49,301 nucleotides of DNA, from contig JAKCWW010002993.1 in the NCBI GenBank assembly GCA_026260175.1, positions 1 to 49,301 of the forward strand. Reading direction: 5' to 3'. The translations under genes and the position numbers were made by a program. Under the pieces are notes generated by a model. It was not told where the DNA came from, did not search any database, and saw only the letters and a list, made by a program, of their open reading frames with translations. Shown in pieces: positions 11,161 through 22,229 of the stretch (positions are counted from its first letter, which is position 1; each line of letters begins with the position of its first letter). The DNA comes from Reticulitermes lucifugus (Eukaryota > Arthropoda > Insecta > Blattodea > Rhinotermitidae).

Positions 11161-11206
11161 CAAATGTCATGAAACCCGATGGTTCATTACTGTTTCCCAC
11201 TGGACC

Positions 11207-11433
11207 CAGTGGCGTAGCTAGGTTTTTTGGCGCCCAGGGCGAGTAATCACAGTGGTCGCCCCTAAGGGAAATTATAAACTTAAGAAAATTCGCGATTATT
11301 TATTTTCCTGTTATTTTTCTACACAATTAAAAAATTGTGGGGTGCAGAAAATCATTTTTTTCATTAAAGTATTTGTTTTACTGCCCCTTGGCGGCCGCAC
11401 TACTCGTCCTCTCCCTTCCCAGCTACGCCACTG
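11207..11433. mobile_element. hAT-type MITE
   Basis: The left end CAGTGGCGTAGCTAGG and the right end AGCTACGCCACTG are inverted repeats starting with CAGTGGCGTAGC. The element is bracketed by ACTGGACC (11199-11206) and ACTGGACA (11434-11441), an 8-bp target duplication matching at 7 of 8 positions. Eight-bp duplications and CAG...CTG ends are hallmarks of hAT elements. The 227-bp interior is non-coding, so it would depend on a transposase encoded elsewhere. Confidence 0.88.
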
Positions 11434-11765
11434 ACTGGACATTAACTTGTGACAGGTGATTCCAGTCCGCAGTCTAAGGTTCAAATTAAGATTGTCCTAC
11501 CTACCCTAAAGTCATTCAAGTCATTCTGGATTTCAGATATTTTATGTGCATTACTCATTGTAATGGCAGAGCAAGGAGGGAAATAACTTGAACAGACCTT
11601 TGCTCTGCAGGCGTCCTGTTGCTGACGCCATATGCCTTGTCACAGGCCTGTAGACAATAGTGGAATGTAACCCATAAAATGCAGATTTTTAACATATGAG
11701 TGCTATGGGCTGAATTCATGTTCAATATACATTCTGCATCATGCCAAATGTATCATTCTTAATTT

Positions 11766-11937
11766 TACGTTGTGTTCACCGTGCATCTGGACATTAATTT
11801 TCAGTTTTTTTAACCAATGAATGCCCTTTTTTTATTTCTGTTCAATTCACCCTACATATGTTTCAGCCATGACTCGGCCATAATCAGCTGATCATTCTGA
11901 TAAAAGTGCATTCGTTGGTTAAAAAAACTGAAAATTA
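11766..11937 (-). mobile_element. Fold-back element, copy 2 of the retrozyme-like family
   Basis: A 16-bp direct repeat with one mismatch (GTATCATTCTTAATTT / GTATCATTCTTGATTT at 11750-11765 and 11938-11953) brackets the element. Inside are inverted arms (TTTTCAGTTTTTTTAACCAA on the left; its imperfect inverse on the right), TTCACCGTGCAT near the left end (the inverse of ATGCACGGTGAA), and a central hammerhead-like core on the minus strand. The order read on the minus strand (short arm, core, GGTTAA block, ATGCACGGTGAA) is the same as in the 29.5-kb copy. The right arm is truncated. Confidence 0.75.
11851..11887 (-). ncRNA. Degenerate hammerhead-ribozyme-like core
   Basis: On the minus strand the order is CTGATTA (consensus CTGANGA, so conserved G8 is replaced by T), one extra T, GGCC / loop / GGCT as stem II, GAAA, then a short ACATATGT stem III ending in GTA. 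GAAACATATGTA is identical to the second core at 29.8 kb. Loss of G8 and no convincing stem I predict an inactive relic. Confidence 0.5.
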
Positions 11938-11953
11938 GTATCATTCTTGATTT

Positions 11954-12460
11954 ATTTTGTGAAAAGTCGCACATTTTGAGCATACTCATTGTCATTTTCC
12001 AAAACCTCCTGTTACTTCCTCTCTGTTAGAGCCAAATCAGCTTCAAGGTTATTTGTTTCTAACACCCTCAGCTGTTGTTAACCCTTTTCAGGCAAAATTT
12101 CATAGTCACATAAGACAAGCAAAATTACAGTTTTGTTTAATGTTTAGATCTGAGATAGACTGAATGTTATATGATTGTAAACTGACTGGCAGCAAGCATT
12201 CCCTTAATTTAATGTGCTCTTTTAACTTCAGATTTTGCTAGCAGAGTTTTTTTTAGAATCTGAAAAAGCAGTGACTAGAACTGTAAAAAATGGAAAGGTT
12301 CATATCATCGTGTTTTAAATCTTTGAAAAATATGACATAATGCGGTTTGGTCGTACTGCCCGTGATGCTTGGTTTAGAGTATGTAGGCAGCCCAAGCAAC
12401 TTGTATATTCAAAAGGTAATCAAATGCCCTGAGTGTACAAGTTGCAGAATAAGTGTGTTG
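11954..12460. other. No gene seen
   Basis: AT-rich DNA without recognised features. Confidence 0.4.
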
Positions 12461-12465
12461 CAGAT

Positions 12466-12720
12466 ATTTCATTTCATTTCATTTCATTTATTGTTCATTC
12501 ATTAGATCCTCTGCAGGGTTTAGACAACCCACAGGATGTAGAATACGTCAATACATANNNNNNNNNNNNNNNNNNNNNNNNNNNNNNNNNNNAAAATGCA
12601 TGAAATACATCAGCAGGCACTATATAATTACAATGATAAGTGATAATGTTAAAACAAAATATACCAAGCAGACTGGTGTAGCAGAACACCCTAAATTTTT
12701 ATTTGAGACAGGCCCACTTC
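12466..12720. repeat. Interspersed-repeat remnant beginning with (ATTTC)n, interrupted by the gap
   Basis: (ATTTC)5 at 12466-12490 runs into ATTTATTGTTCATTCATT and unique-looking sequence on both sides of the gap. The layout fits an inverted LINE or similar element with its simple-repeat tail on the left, but there is no diagnostic coding segment. Reading frames that cross the gap are not real. Confidence 0.3.
12558..12592. other. Assembly gap (35 N)
   Basis: Thirty-five unresolved bases inside a repeat, which shows this is a draft assembly. Confidence 0.99.
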
Positions 12721-13492
12721 AAAATTTAGGTGGGTTATCCCCTATCTATAAAACTTTCGTGGTTTTTGTCGGTTCCTCCAAGAATATACAAGGTCTTACT
12801 TCTATCATATCCCTGAGCATGATAACCTTGTCACACAAAAAGCCTGCACCTGCCAGGACATTCCATGACAGCTGTGGCACCCTGGGCAACAATAATAGAG
12901 ACGCTCTGTACCAGGATAATATCTTGAAGGAGTCTATGACTGCCTTTCCAAATTTGTCATTCATAACCTTGACCTCTGCAGTTCAAATGGCATCGTTAAA
13001 TAAACAAGAAAAATACTACATGGCTGGAAATATTTTTCATGCTATGGAGTATTGCTACTCCTGCACTTGCATGTGGTGGGTACACAGGAATTTGTACTGA
13101 ACCTACTGAAGTACATATGTGGTTCATGCTAAAACTGGGCTCAAGTTTTTAGGCTGAGAGATTGTGATTTACATTATTGGCAGAGAAAGAAAACACACTG
13201 TTGTGCAGCCTCTATATGCAGTGCTTGCAACACATGTTTTAAGTATTCATTTCTTCTTCCAAGTACTCATTTTTAAGTGGCAAGGAAAGTATTAATAGAC
13301 TTTTGTGAAAATGTATTTATCCCCAATTTCATGAACTAGCAAGTCTGCAAGTTCTGCTTTCCACATTAATGATGTAAGTTTACTGTTACATGCTTGTTGA
13401 CCAGAAGTCATATCCAGCTAACACTGATGATTAGTGAGGAACAAGTAACAATATAGGATATAAGGTTTTTATTGTGAGTATTCAGATAGAGT

Positions 13493-13777
13493 GGGCAGCC
13501 AGGATGGTGTAGTCAGCATAGTGACTTGCTACAGCCTGAATGGTCTGGGGATCGAATCTCGGTGGGGGCGAGATTTTTCGTGCCCATCCAGACCAGCCCC
13601 AAGGTCCACCCAGCCTCCTGTACAAAGGTTACTGGGTCTTTCCAGGGACTAGAGTGGCCGGGGCATGGTGCTGACCACCCACACCCTTCTAGCGCCAAGG
13701 TTGTGAATGGGTTGGAGCTATACCTCTGCCTTCCTTTTGTGGCTGCATAGGTATGTCATGCTGTGACCTTTACCTCT
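13493..13777 (+). mobile_element. tRNA-headed SINE, copy 1
   Basis: The 5' head has pol III-like boxes: A-box region TGGTGTAGTCAGCATAGTG and B box GGATCGAATCT at 13549-13559. A body follows (CCAGACCAGCCCCAAGG ... CCTTTACCTCT) that is shared with five other copies in this window. A 9-bp direct repeat AGATAGAGT at 13484-13492 and 13778-13786 is the likely target-site duplication. Confidence 0.85.
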
Positions 13778-14239
13778 AGATAGAGTACTTCTGGTGTGCT
13801 ACAATGTGTTATCTTGTACATGGATACTGTCCCTAAAAAGGGCTACTTTCATAACTTTTCTGTCCAAAATGATATTGAAAAGGATCATATTCTCACCATT
13901 CCTATTGGGCACAGACAGGACTCTTTACCTCCTGTCCCATTTTGGGGGCTCTGATGGACCATCACTCCACGTGCTCCTTTGCAGATCCATCACACTTCTA
14001 CATAACTTGGCTACAACTATACCTGCTCACTTCAAACCTGAATATGGAGGCAGCAGCTTCATTGAATATGAAGCAGGTGTGCCAAAAACCTGACATGACA
14101 TTCAGTCTCTAGCCTTTAATATAATGTTTGATAGAGTGATGTGGGCTGAATTCGTGCTCAGGACAGAAGTCAACCTGGGGACTCTTGCAAACATTAAAAT
14201 TAACCTTCAGATTCCATAAAACATTTAGCTTAAAGTTGC

Positions 14240-14475
14240 CCGTGTGCATACCATGAAGGCATATGGACATGTGGAAATGGAGGTATAACTCCACTGATTT
14301 TTAACATCAGTGCTAAACGGAGGTCAGTGGTCACCTTCATGTAAAAGTCATTTTGCCCTAGGGAAAGAGCCCTCTGTACCCACTGAATAGGAGGTTGGGT
14401 GGGCCCCAGAGCCAGTCTGAATGCTTTGGAGAAGAGATAAATCTCATACCACTGCTAGGACTCTGACCACAAAGG
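14240..14475 (-). mobile_element. tRNA-headed SINE, copy 2 (head truncated)
   Basis: The inverse shows the same body phrases as the other copies: GGCTCTGGGGCCCACCCAAC, a CCTATTCAGTGGGTACAGAG segment, GGTGACCACTGACC and a 3' part near CATGGTATGCAC. The tRNA-like head is degraded and no clear target duplication is visible. Confidence 0.7.
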
Positions 14476-14579
14476 GGGTTAGTTATTTATTTTAGTTAAT
14501 ATCGGTTTCTCATGGTTGGAGACACACAGTGCAATTATTATTTACGTATTATACTTTGAAAATACCAGGTCTACCACGC

Positions 14580-15140
14580 CAGTGACTTTAGAATTTAGAA
14601 ACTTGTCTACATATTACCTGTCTAGAAGTATGTCCCAGTATCAAGGTAATTGCCAAGAATACTCCACCGGAACCCTGAACCACATCCTGCTGTGCTCTTC
14701 ACCAACATGTCACCTCCAGGTGGTAGAATCTCAGGGACTGGCAGGTGGTTCATCCAGACTGGTGTTGGTGATGGACTAGACTTCACATTTGTGGATGTGA
14801 TGTGCTAAGTGAGAAAAATTAAGTTCCAAATAACTATATGGTGAATCTTCACACCACATTTCAGCTCTCTGTTTTCATGGAATGTATGACAGGTAGAGTT
14901 ATAACACAAAACTAAAGCCTCCCTAAAAATTGAGTACAAACACTTCTGTTCCTCTATCTACTTTCATTTAACTTCGCCGTGAGTTTAGCAATAACACAGC
15001 GACTAGCATGTAGGAGATGCTCAGTTCTACCTAATTGTATACAAATTTTATATTGTAACACTGGACTATTGTCGATATCCTTGTGGGTTTGTGACCTTGT
15101 AATGGATTTATGACATGTAAATAAATGATGATGATGATGA
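14580..15140 (+). pseudogene. Jockey-like LINE 3' end, decayed, with (GAT)n tail
   Basis: A plus-strand frame contains TGTLNHILLCSSPTCHLQ, resembling the conserved 'ETLxHLLFxCP' zinc-knuckle region near the end of jockey-clade reverse transcriptases. It is followed about 400 bases later by a LINE-like 3' UTR ending GACATGTAAATAAATGATGA and further GAT units. Frameshifts and stops separate these parts. The clade call rests on remembered family features and is tentative. Confidence 0.45.
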
Positions 15141-16595
15141 CTTCATCCGAAGTCCAGCCAGTGACTAGGTTATTTTGCTGAGATTTCTAATGTCTTACTC
15201 AGTTCCTGCTGGCAGCTGTCTTGTCTTTGTGACTCATCATCCAATCATCCTACCATGTTTTATTAAATGCTGCTTAACTATATTAGCTGGTACATTGCCA
15301 CAGATTAACAACAGATTACCCATAATATCTACAAAGAAATCTGAAGTATGAAACACAGTCCACTTCTGTATGTACTTTGACAGTATAAACCTACAGGCCA
15401 GTAAAATGTAAGCTGTCCTAAACTTGGATTGATAATTTCTCTTGAAGATGGAAGAGGCCAAAGGATCTAACCCTTGAAGTTTAAGATGATGATAATGACT
15501 ACAAACTTCACCTTTGAATTCAATGACTTATTGGTTGGATATTAATTAGACTTCACTGCTATCAGAAGCATAGGCGCTAACAACGTCTGCGTTACACCTT
15601 GAGTGGTAAACATTTTAAAATCATTTACACTGACTGAACTGCCTGCTATGAAATGATTTAATCCTTCAATTTGTTACCATTCCTCTTTTAAGATACCTTC
15701 CTGATTTAAAGTTTTAATGGAATTTGCTTGAATTTGGATACAATGATAAGAAAGAGCTTCACTTTCTTGCATGTTCTAATGAAAGTCTCATTCTTTTGGA
15801 ATGATTAGAAACTATGGAAACTTAAAAGAAAAAGAAACAAGCTTGCACAAAATATAAAAGTATATGTGGGAACAATTACAGTGCATCTGCATTACTTGAG
15901 ATTCAAGTATTTCAATAAAACACACACAATGAGATATCACTACTCACACAGTGATTTGTCTGGGTGTCACTATTTTCTGTGACTTTCTTTGGTTGCCGTT
16001 TCCACCAGTTTGCCTGAACACTCTGCATCCTAGTACCACAGAAAGCTATGTGAAGTTAATGACATGTATCACACAGTACAGAAGTATAGATGATACACTT
16101 TGTTGCAATCAGTCTTGTAACAAATAAGATAAACAGTTTGGATGATGGAAATATTAGATTATGAAGATAAAACGTGGAGAAGAGTGATAAAAGGCTGTTG
16201 ATTGAAATGCATCATGTCAGTTTTGTAAAGGCTACAATAATAACAATTGTTATCATTTATGATAATAACTTCCATTATCTCAGTTCATTTTACAAGATAT
16301 TAGGCACATATATGGTGCTAACTGAAGGGACAGAGGTTGCCCAGAGGTTTAGAATAGGTCTGTGTATCAGGCCTAACTGAGCAGGTGTTTTTCTTACTCT
16401 TTTATCTGTCCCCAGAATGAATTTAATTTTTACTGCATTTTAAACATGGGATGAAGGACGAAGTCCAAAGAGTGGATGATTCAAAATCTGATGTAACACT
16501 GTTGAAACCCTACAGAATCCTATAAGAGATATGTAAATACTTTGCAGTCCAGGCCTGATATTCTATCATGTAACAATATGAGAACATAAATAATT
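15141..16595. other. No gene seen
   Basis: AT-rich DNA. Short open frames (for example 15237-15461 minus and 16174-16380 plus) have no recognised domain. Confidence 0.4.
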
Positions 16596-16599
16596 TAAT

Positions 16600-17045
16600 G
16601 TGGAAAGAATGACTTTTAATGTAACTATCCTTGTGCAATGTTGAAACCTTTTCTGAGTGTATTGCTTTAAATTCAGCAAGTGTGTTCCATGACTTGTTGA
16701 ATCATGATGGTATCATTGTATCTTGTTCCTTTTAATGCCACCTTGAAGTCTGGAAAAAGATATGTCCCATGGCGCTAAATCAGTCGAGTATGGGGGGGTG
16801 GTGGAATGATATTTATTTTGTTTTGAGCCAGAAATTGAAGAACACACAAGGCAGAGTGAGCAGGTGAATTGTTATCGCAGAGAAACCAATCCCCTGAATT
16901 CTACTTTTTATGTTGTTTTCCTGCACATATTTCCACAGATGCTGTAAGATGCCAGTGTAGTAATGTTGGTTTACAGTTTGTCCTTGTGAAACAAATTCAC
17001 AATGATGTGTATTTTTGACAGACCAGGCAGCAGATATCACTGTTC
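16600..17045 (-). pseudogene. Mariner (DD34D) transposase remnant
   Basis: Minus-strand frames broken by frameshifts give, in order, CEFVSQGQTVNQHYYTGILQ, then WFLCDNNSPAHSALCVLQFL, then PPYSTDLAPWDIFLFPDFK and VALKGTRYNDT. These line up with the mariner catalytic core: the second aspartate (CDNNSPAH) and the third (APWD) are both still visible. The N-terminal DNA-binding domain was not found upstream. Several frameshifts mean it is inactive. Confidence 0.85.
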
Positions 17046-18480
17046 AGTGGCTGGTGCTTACACATTTAAGACGTCAACATGAGCCACACAGCCTGTATAC
17101 ATCTAACAAGTGTCACAAATTAAAGAGAACCTGAATGTAATTGTACATTCATGCAGCAATGGAGACAAACAATAATTCATACGATAAAAAGAGAAAACAA
17201 ACGAGTTACTTTGAAAAATCCATGTGGCGCTTAATATGATTTTAACATATTTTAAGAGAATTTTACTTATTTGCTGAATGACACAACATATCTTGCTTTT
17301 ATACTCTATATGTGTGGTGTGTAATTACATTAGTTACTTTTAAGACATTTATATGGTACAATACAGTACACAGTCATAACACTGAGATCTCAGTCATAGG
17401 ACACATTAAAGCATGAAATGTGAACTATTCCTGTAACAGACCTAAAGATGGCCTAGGGAATGGACTGAAAAATTTGGTCTGATGCACGTGGAACTTCGGT
17501 ACGTTAGATAAAAAAATTGTGTCAAACGTAACCTTTCTAATTTAAGTTCTTTCAATTTAGATGCTGATCAATTTGCATACCTCTGAACTTAGTCATTTTT
17601 ATGTCCTGTATATATTCATCCCTATAGCTTATCTGAAATTTTGTTACTGATTTGTTATTAATAACAAAATTCAAAGTAAGCCTGCTGGCTCTCCACTGCA
17701 ATTTTGCATGTATTCTTTCATCCAAAAATATTGAATGCTCTTCATTAACACCCGGGTAACCTTGCTTCTGTTTCTAGTAAACTAGCCTCACTTTATCTGA
17801 GGTTTTGACAGTATATTTTCCCAAGCCCTATTGATATCCCATGTTCACTACACTTTTCCAAATGCCTTGTGGCTTTTCAGATAATTAAAACTTGAGAACA
17901 GTAGGAATGATTTTGATAAAATTTATATTGGAGGTCCTTGCACAGATTTCTTGAAGGACACATCTGTGAACGACCTAGTATCAGCTTCTAATCACTGGGA
18001 AAATTTCCTTAAATTCAGTATGGAATACTTTCACTAAAAGTTGCCAGGTCCTCTGATTTTTATCAATATTAATTCACAATAAACTTACATTAAAATCTGA
18101 CAAAACAAATTTCACAGATTTTGCACGAACAACTGAAGAGCTGGGAATGACCTACCACCCTGTCAGTTGGAGGAAGTGTATGATATACACACATAGGGAT
18201 GTAAAAACAGCACATCTGTTCATACAGATGTTATTAATGCAATAATGGAGACAAGAACCACAAGTCTGAGGAGAGGCATTTAACATTTATCACAACAGCT
18301 AGAGTTCTGAAACAGCATGGCAAGAAAAGTCTGGTGTGACAATTTTAAAATGTGAGAATTTTGATCTTAGAGATTCTGATTCTCACTGTTGTTAAACCAC
18401 TGCACCTACAAGGTCACATTGTGGTGTTTTCAAGCATCTAAATATTTTATCCTGTGTTCCTCAATGGATTAGTCAACTCT
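17046..18480. other. No gene seen
   Basis: AT-rich DNA with no supported feature. The N-terminal part of the neighbouring mariner transposase was searched for and not found. Confidence 0.4.
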
Positions 18481-18484
18481 GATA

Positions 18485-18900
18485 ATTATGTCAGTTTCCT
18501 TAGGTAAAAATTTGTTTCTTTCCTGGTGGGATGCAGCATTGCCGTGATGCAGCCTGGTTTCAACAAAGTGGTGCCATTCCTTACACCAGAAATGCCATAT
18601 TTCAGTTTCTTCATGACAATTTCAAGGCGAGAGTCCTGTTCAACCAAATGACCACAGTTCTTTGAGGACAGATTTTCATGGCCATCACGTTTACCTACCT
18701 AAGCCCCTGTGGCTATTTTCTGGGGTTATTTCATAAAAATCTGTACATAATCAAAGAACTTAAATTCATGATATGACTAGAAATTTAATACGTTTCACCA
18801 CACATTCTCACTAAGGTTCAAGAAACTTGCTCCTTTATTTGCACAAAGTTCATAAGATTCAAGGACATTAAACTGAACATATTTTGGTTTGAGAAACCAT
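18485..18900 (+). pseudogene. Mariner/Tc1-like transposase remnant of a second lineage
   Basis: A plus-strand frame starting near 18554 reads WFQQSGAIPYTRNAIFQFLH and then DNFKARVLFN. This matches the WFQQDGAxPHTA motif of insect 'WFQQDGA' transposases, with the catalytic aspartate replaced by serine. After a stop, CGYFLGLFHKNLYIIKELK corresponds to the CDFFLWGYLK block. It is dead by stops and loss of both aspartates. Confidence 0.7.
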
Positions 18901-19049
18901 ATCCTGAAATGTAGGAGGGCTGTGAAAGTTTCATGTTGCTATGTTCACTAACAAGTGTGTTACACCAATTTCAAAGCATCAAAAATACAAATAACCACTC
19001 TGTACTTTTTAATGGTTCAGACAGAAATACACTTAACTACACCTGTGCC

Positions 19050-19250
19050 AACGTTCCTCATCTCCAGCACCCCACCCCACCCCACTACCACCCCCATTAA
19101 GCTTTTGGCCATTCCTGTTACAAGGATTAAAACTGCCCTTTCCCATTTTTCTGGTACCTTCACCATCACCACCAGCACTGACACTACCACCACTGCTGCC
19201 AACACCACTGCCGCTGCCACCGCCGCCACCACCACCACCACCGTACCACT
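19050..19250. repeat. Imperfect (ACC/CCG)n low-complexity tract
   Basis: Pyrimidine-rich sequence with CACCACC and GCCGCC triplets, densest at 19180-19245. It opens frames of roughly 80-100 codons on both strands made only of T/A/P or G/V/S runs. These are artefacts of the triplet repeat. Confidence 0.85.
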
Positions 19251-21230
19251 CTGAGGTAACACATTTGTGCGACTCCATTTTCCTTAGTGCTTTTCACTCC
19301 TAGTAAAACATATACATGCAGATGGACATTGTTATTTTATCTTGTCTAGATTTGATCAGATTTGTTAAATTACCTGTTGTTCATATGAAAAAAATAAACA
19401 CCTTCAAAACATCTATTAATGGACATGATTTGGCCTGTAAGTGGTCAGTACATATATTTAAGTCTATAAAAACAAAAGCAAAGTTCTCACACTGTTTGTA
19501 TAGTTGAAGCTTAATCAACAACTGTACCAATACAAGTATAATAAGAAATATGACAAGTGCACCATTATTAAACTTTAAATGAAAATACAAATTAAATTTT
19601 AATATACATGTTTATTAATCCCTTTCTTTGGACCCTATACAATTTATAACTATCATAATGACATACCTCTTTGGGTAGTTACAGTATTGTTTGAAATGCA
19701 TCACCTGACCGAAAGGAGTTTTTGTTTTCTTTAGTTTTATTTTAATGGGTGGGGGCAAGTTGGTAACACATCACATTTGACTAGTATCAAATAAGTTCTC
19801 TTTCTTTTTAAATCATACCTTATATTGGAAATACTATGCAGTATGAACACACACACATACAAATATGATAAGATTGCATGATTATTTGTATCAGAAATTT
19901 TTACATTTCAAAATTCCTAACAATAACAAGCATGGCTGTTTGTTTCATTTCCTTCTAAACCTTTAACCTGAGTTTTTCCACAGAATGCACATCACACTGA
20001 CAGCCAACAGATGCCCAACTTCTTGAGAAACAATATGTCAAATACCAAGAAATCATGACATGTACAAGAGTAAATTAGTTTTCACATTACTACTCTATAA
20101 GTGGAATGTATTTGAAATTAATTTATGTATCACAGTAAACAGTAACTTTTGTCTAAAACATTCTGGCAGGCAGGAAGTAATTCATCATGATGCATCATGC
20201 ACTGAACTGAGACTAATACTCGTCAATATCTGATTGTCAGCAAAGATTGTTGGTGCAAGTGCTGATATATCATTTCATGTGCACAGGAAAACTAATTTCC
20301 TTTCTTATACTGAATACATGGAAAATGGGTAATCCAGTTTCATCACACATAATGCAACATGAGATCTCCTAACTAAAGAGTAAAATAAAATACGTTAATG
20401 TGCAACAAACATACAAAGTGGGCTGTATTATATACGTATATACCTTCCGTTTTTCTTTGTGATGACTGTAACTCACATACGAACCTACACAAGTTCATGT
20501 GACATTTGGTACATGTAATTTACAAGTTCATTTGAGGTTCAGAATTATAAAGGGGATATGCATGGCAAGACTGCTGAAGTTCCAAATATGTTATACTTAT
20601 CCAATAACTTCATAATGTACTCAGTTTGGGACAAAGTATTTTTATCTTCACAGACTGAACACAGCGATTCTACTAGTTGTACCATGCTAACATGAAACGA
20701 GGTGTCTTTAGGTTATAATAACTCTGCAATGAAAATCGAACAGAACCCCTATGTGTATGGTTCTCAGGATCACTCATAACATTACGCTAACGTATAAAAT
20801 ACAGAAAATTAAAAGTGGCATAAAGCTGAAGCAAGTCTTGCAGATTTTCCTACTGCTTATGCCCCATAAATTATCTTTAATGTTGTACATTCAAAAACGA
20901 AATGGCAAAAGAAACTTGGAAGCATATTTCAATGACTGCCTATCAAACTCTGTGGTATGTTCCTTCTTCCTAAGTGTCAAAGTTGAAAAATAATGGCTTC
21001 AAACTAACCACAATAATTACTACAATTTTAACAAATGCTGAATAAGGTTTGTGGTTTCTATGCTTAAGGATACAATTGCGGGGGTCTTTATAACCTGCAT
21101 GTCCCACAACAATTATTTAGTTGACTTCACATATCATTAAGAGAACAAATTCTGCACTTCAAGTTGATGTCTGAATGGAATGATATACAAGTATTGCTAA
21201 TATTCTATTACAAAGACTAAGCAAGCTGAT
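19251..21230. other. No gene seen
   Basis: AT-rich intergenic or intronic DNA without recognised repeats. Confidence 0.4.
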
Positions 21231-21234
21231 GTAA

Positions 21235-21432
21235 GTGGGATAACTTGTGACTTGAATTCAGGAGGTGTCTGGTTTGAATATCAGATGTCTATCCTGAAAA
21301 GACTTTTGTGGTTTTCCTCAGGTCTGGGATAGTACCTTAAATTAGGCCACAACCATTTCCTTCCACATTCATTTGCACCGTCATCCAGTCATCTGATATC
21401 AAAGTTTCTGACAGCATAACTAAATAAACAAC
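21235..21432 (+). mobile_element. SINE of a second family
   Basis: A tRNA-like head with B-box-like GGTTTGAATATC is followed by GTGGTTTTCCTCAGG, TTAAATTAGGCCACAACC, a CCTTCCACATTC segment and an AACTAAATAAACAAC end. The 'ttttcctcagg ... aggccac ... aaataaac' layout is shared with the 3.9-kb fragment. Confidence 0.6.
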
Positions 21433-21570
21433 AAATTCAAACATATGAGAGAGGAGTAAACGTGAATCTGAAAAGAATATCACAGTATACTTTTATTTGG
21501 TTCTTTGTTTGACCAGAATATCATATTACCTTCAAAGTGCTACAAATGTGGGATTTTAAGGAATCAAGTA

Positions 21571-21592
21571 ACACACACACACACACACACAC
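21571..21592. repeat. (AC)11 microsatellite
   Basis: Eleven uninterrupted AC units. Confidence 0.95.
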
Positions 21593-21907
21593 GATATATT
21601 TCCAAGAATAAAGAAAAAATGGCCCTAACAATGAAATGTAGTTGATTACAGAAATATATTTTTATACATTAAAGTATCACACAGTGCCTACTAATTGGTG
21701 GCCAGCTGTCGTAAGTGAAATAAGAAAAGTGACGGAATGTGAAATAATAACTGAAAGCAAAGAACAAAAGACAACAACATACAGAATACCCTAAAGTTTT
21801 TTTGTTATCTGGTGTGATTCACTAATTATTTTTGATAAACATCTTAATCACACCATTATTTCCTTAATGTTGTGATCTTCCTGTATTTTATATGGACACT
21901 TTGCTCC

Positions 21908-22226
21908 TGACAGCCGGGGTAGCTCGGTCACAGTAGTAACTGGTTATGGGCTAGGACAGTCACTATAATGACTAGATACAAGCTGGATGATCACAGTTCA
22001 ATTCTCAGTAGGGAAAATATTTTTTCTTTGTCAACGCATCCAGTTCAGCTCTGGGGCCGACCTAATCACCTATCCAATGGGTACTTGGGGAGCTTCCCCC
22101 TATAGGTAAAGTAGCCAGGACATGAAGTTAGTCACCTGAAGTTAAGGATGTACACAGCACTGCCTCCTCTCCTCCCACTACGTCCTCATGGTGTGATGCT
22201 TAACAGAGATACTTTTATCCTGCTAC
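21908..22226 (+). mobile_element. tRNA-headed SINE, copy 3
   Basis: Head AGCCGGGGTAGCTCGGTCAC with A-box character, B-box-like CAGTTCAATTCTC, then the family body (CAGTTCAGCTCTGGGGCCGA, AAAGTAGCCAGGACATGAAG, ACAGCACTGCCTCC). It has the longest head of the copies here, with an inserted or duplicated segment between the two boxes. Confidence 0.8.
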
Positions 22227-22229
22227 CAC

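Noticed and set aside
12453-13100. 215-codon frame spanning the N gap
   Set aside because: The frame is open only because the unknown bases are read as codons. The flanks look like repeat sequence.
13493-13565. Functional tRNA gene
   Set aside because: A- and B-box-like sequences are present, but there is no cloverleaf. The downstream body and target duplication identify a SINE. The same holds for the other SINE heads.
19017-19278. Overlapping 80-100-codon frames rich in T/A or G/V/S
   Set aside because: Produced by the ACC/CCG triplet tract on both strands. Low-complexity artefact.
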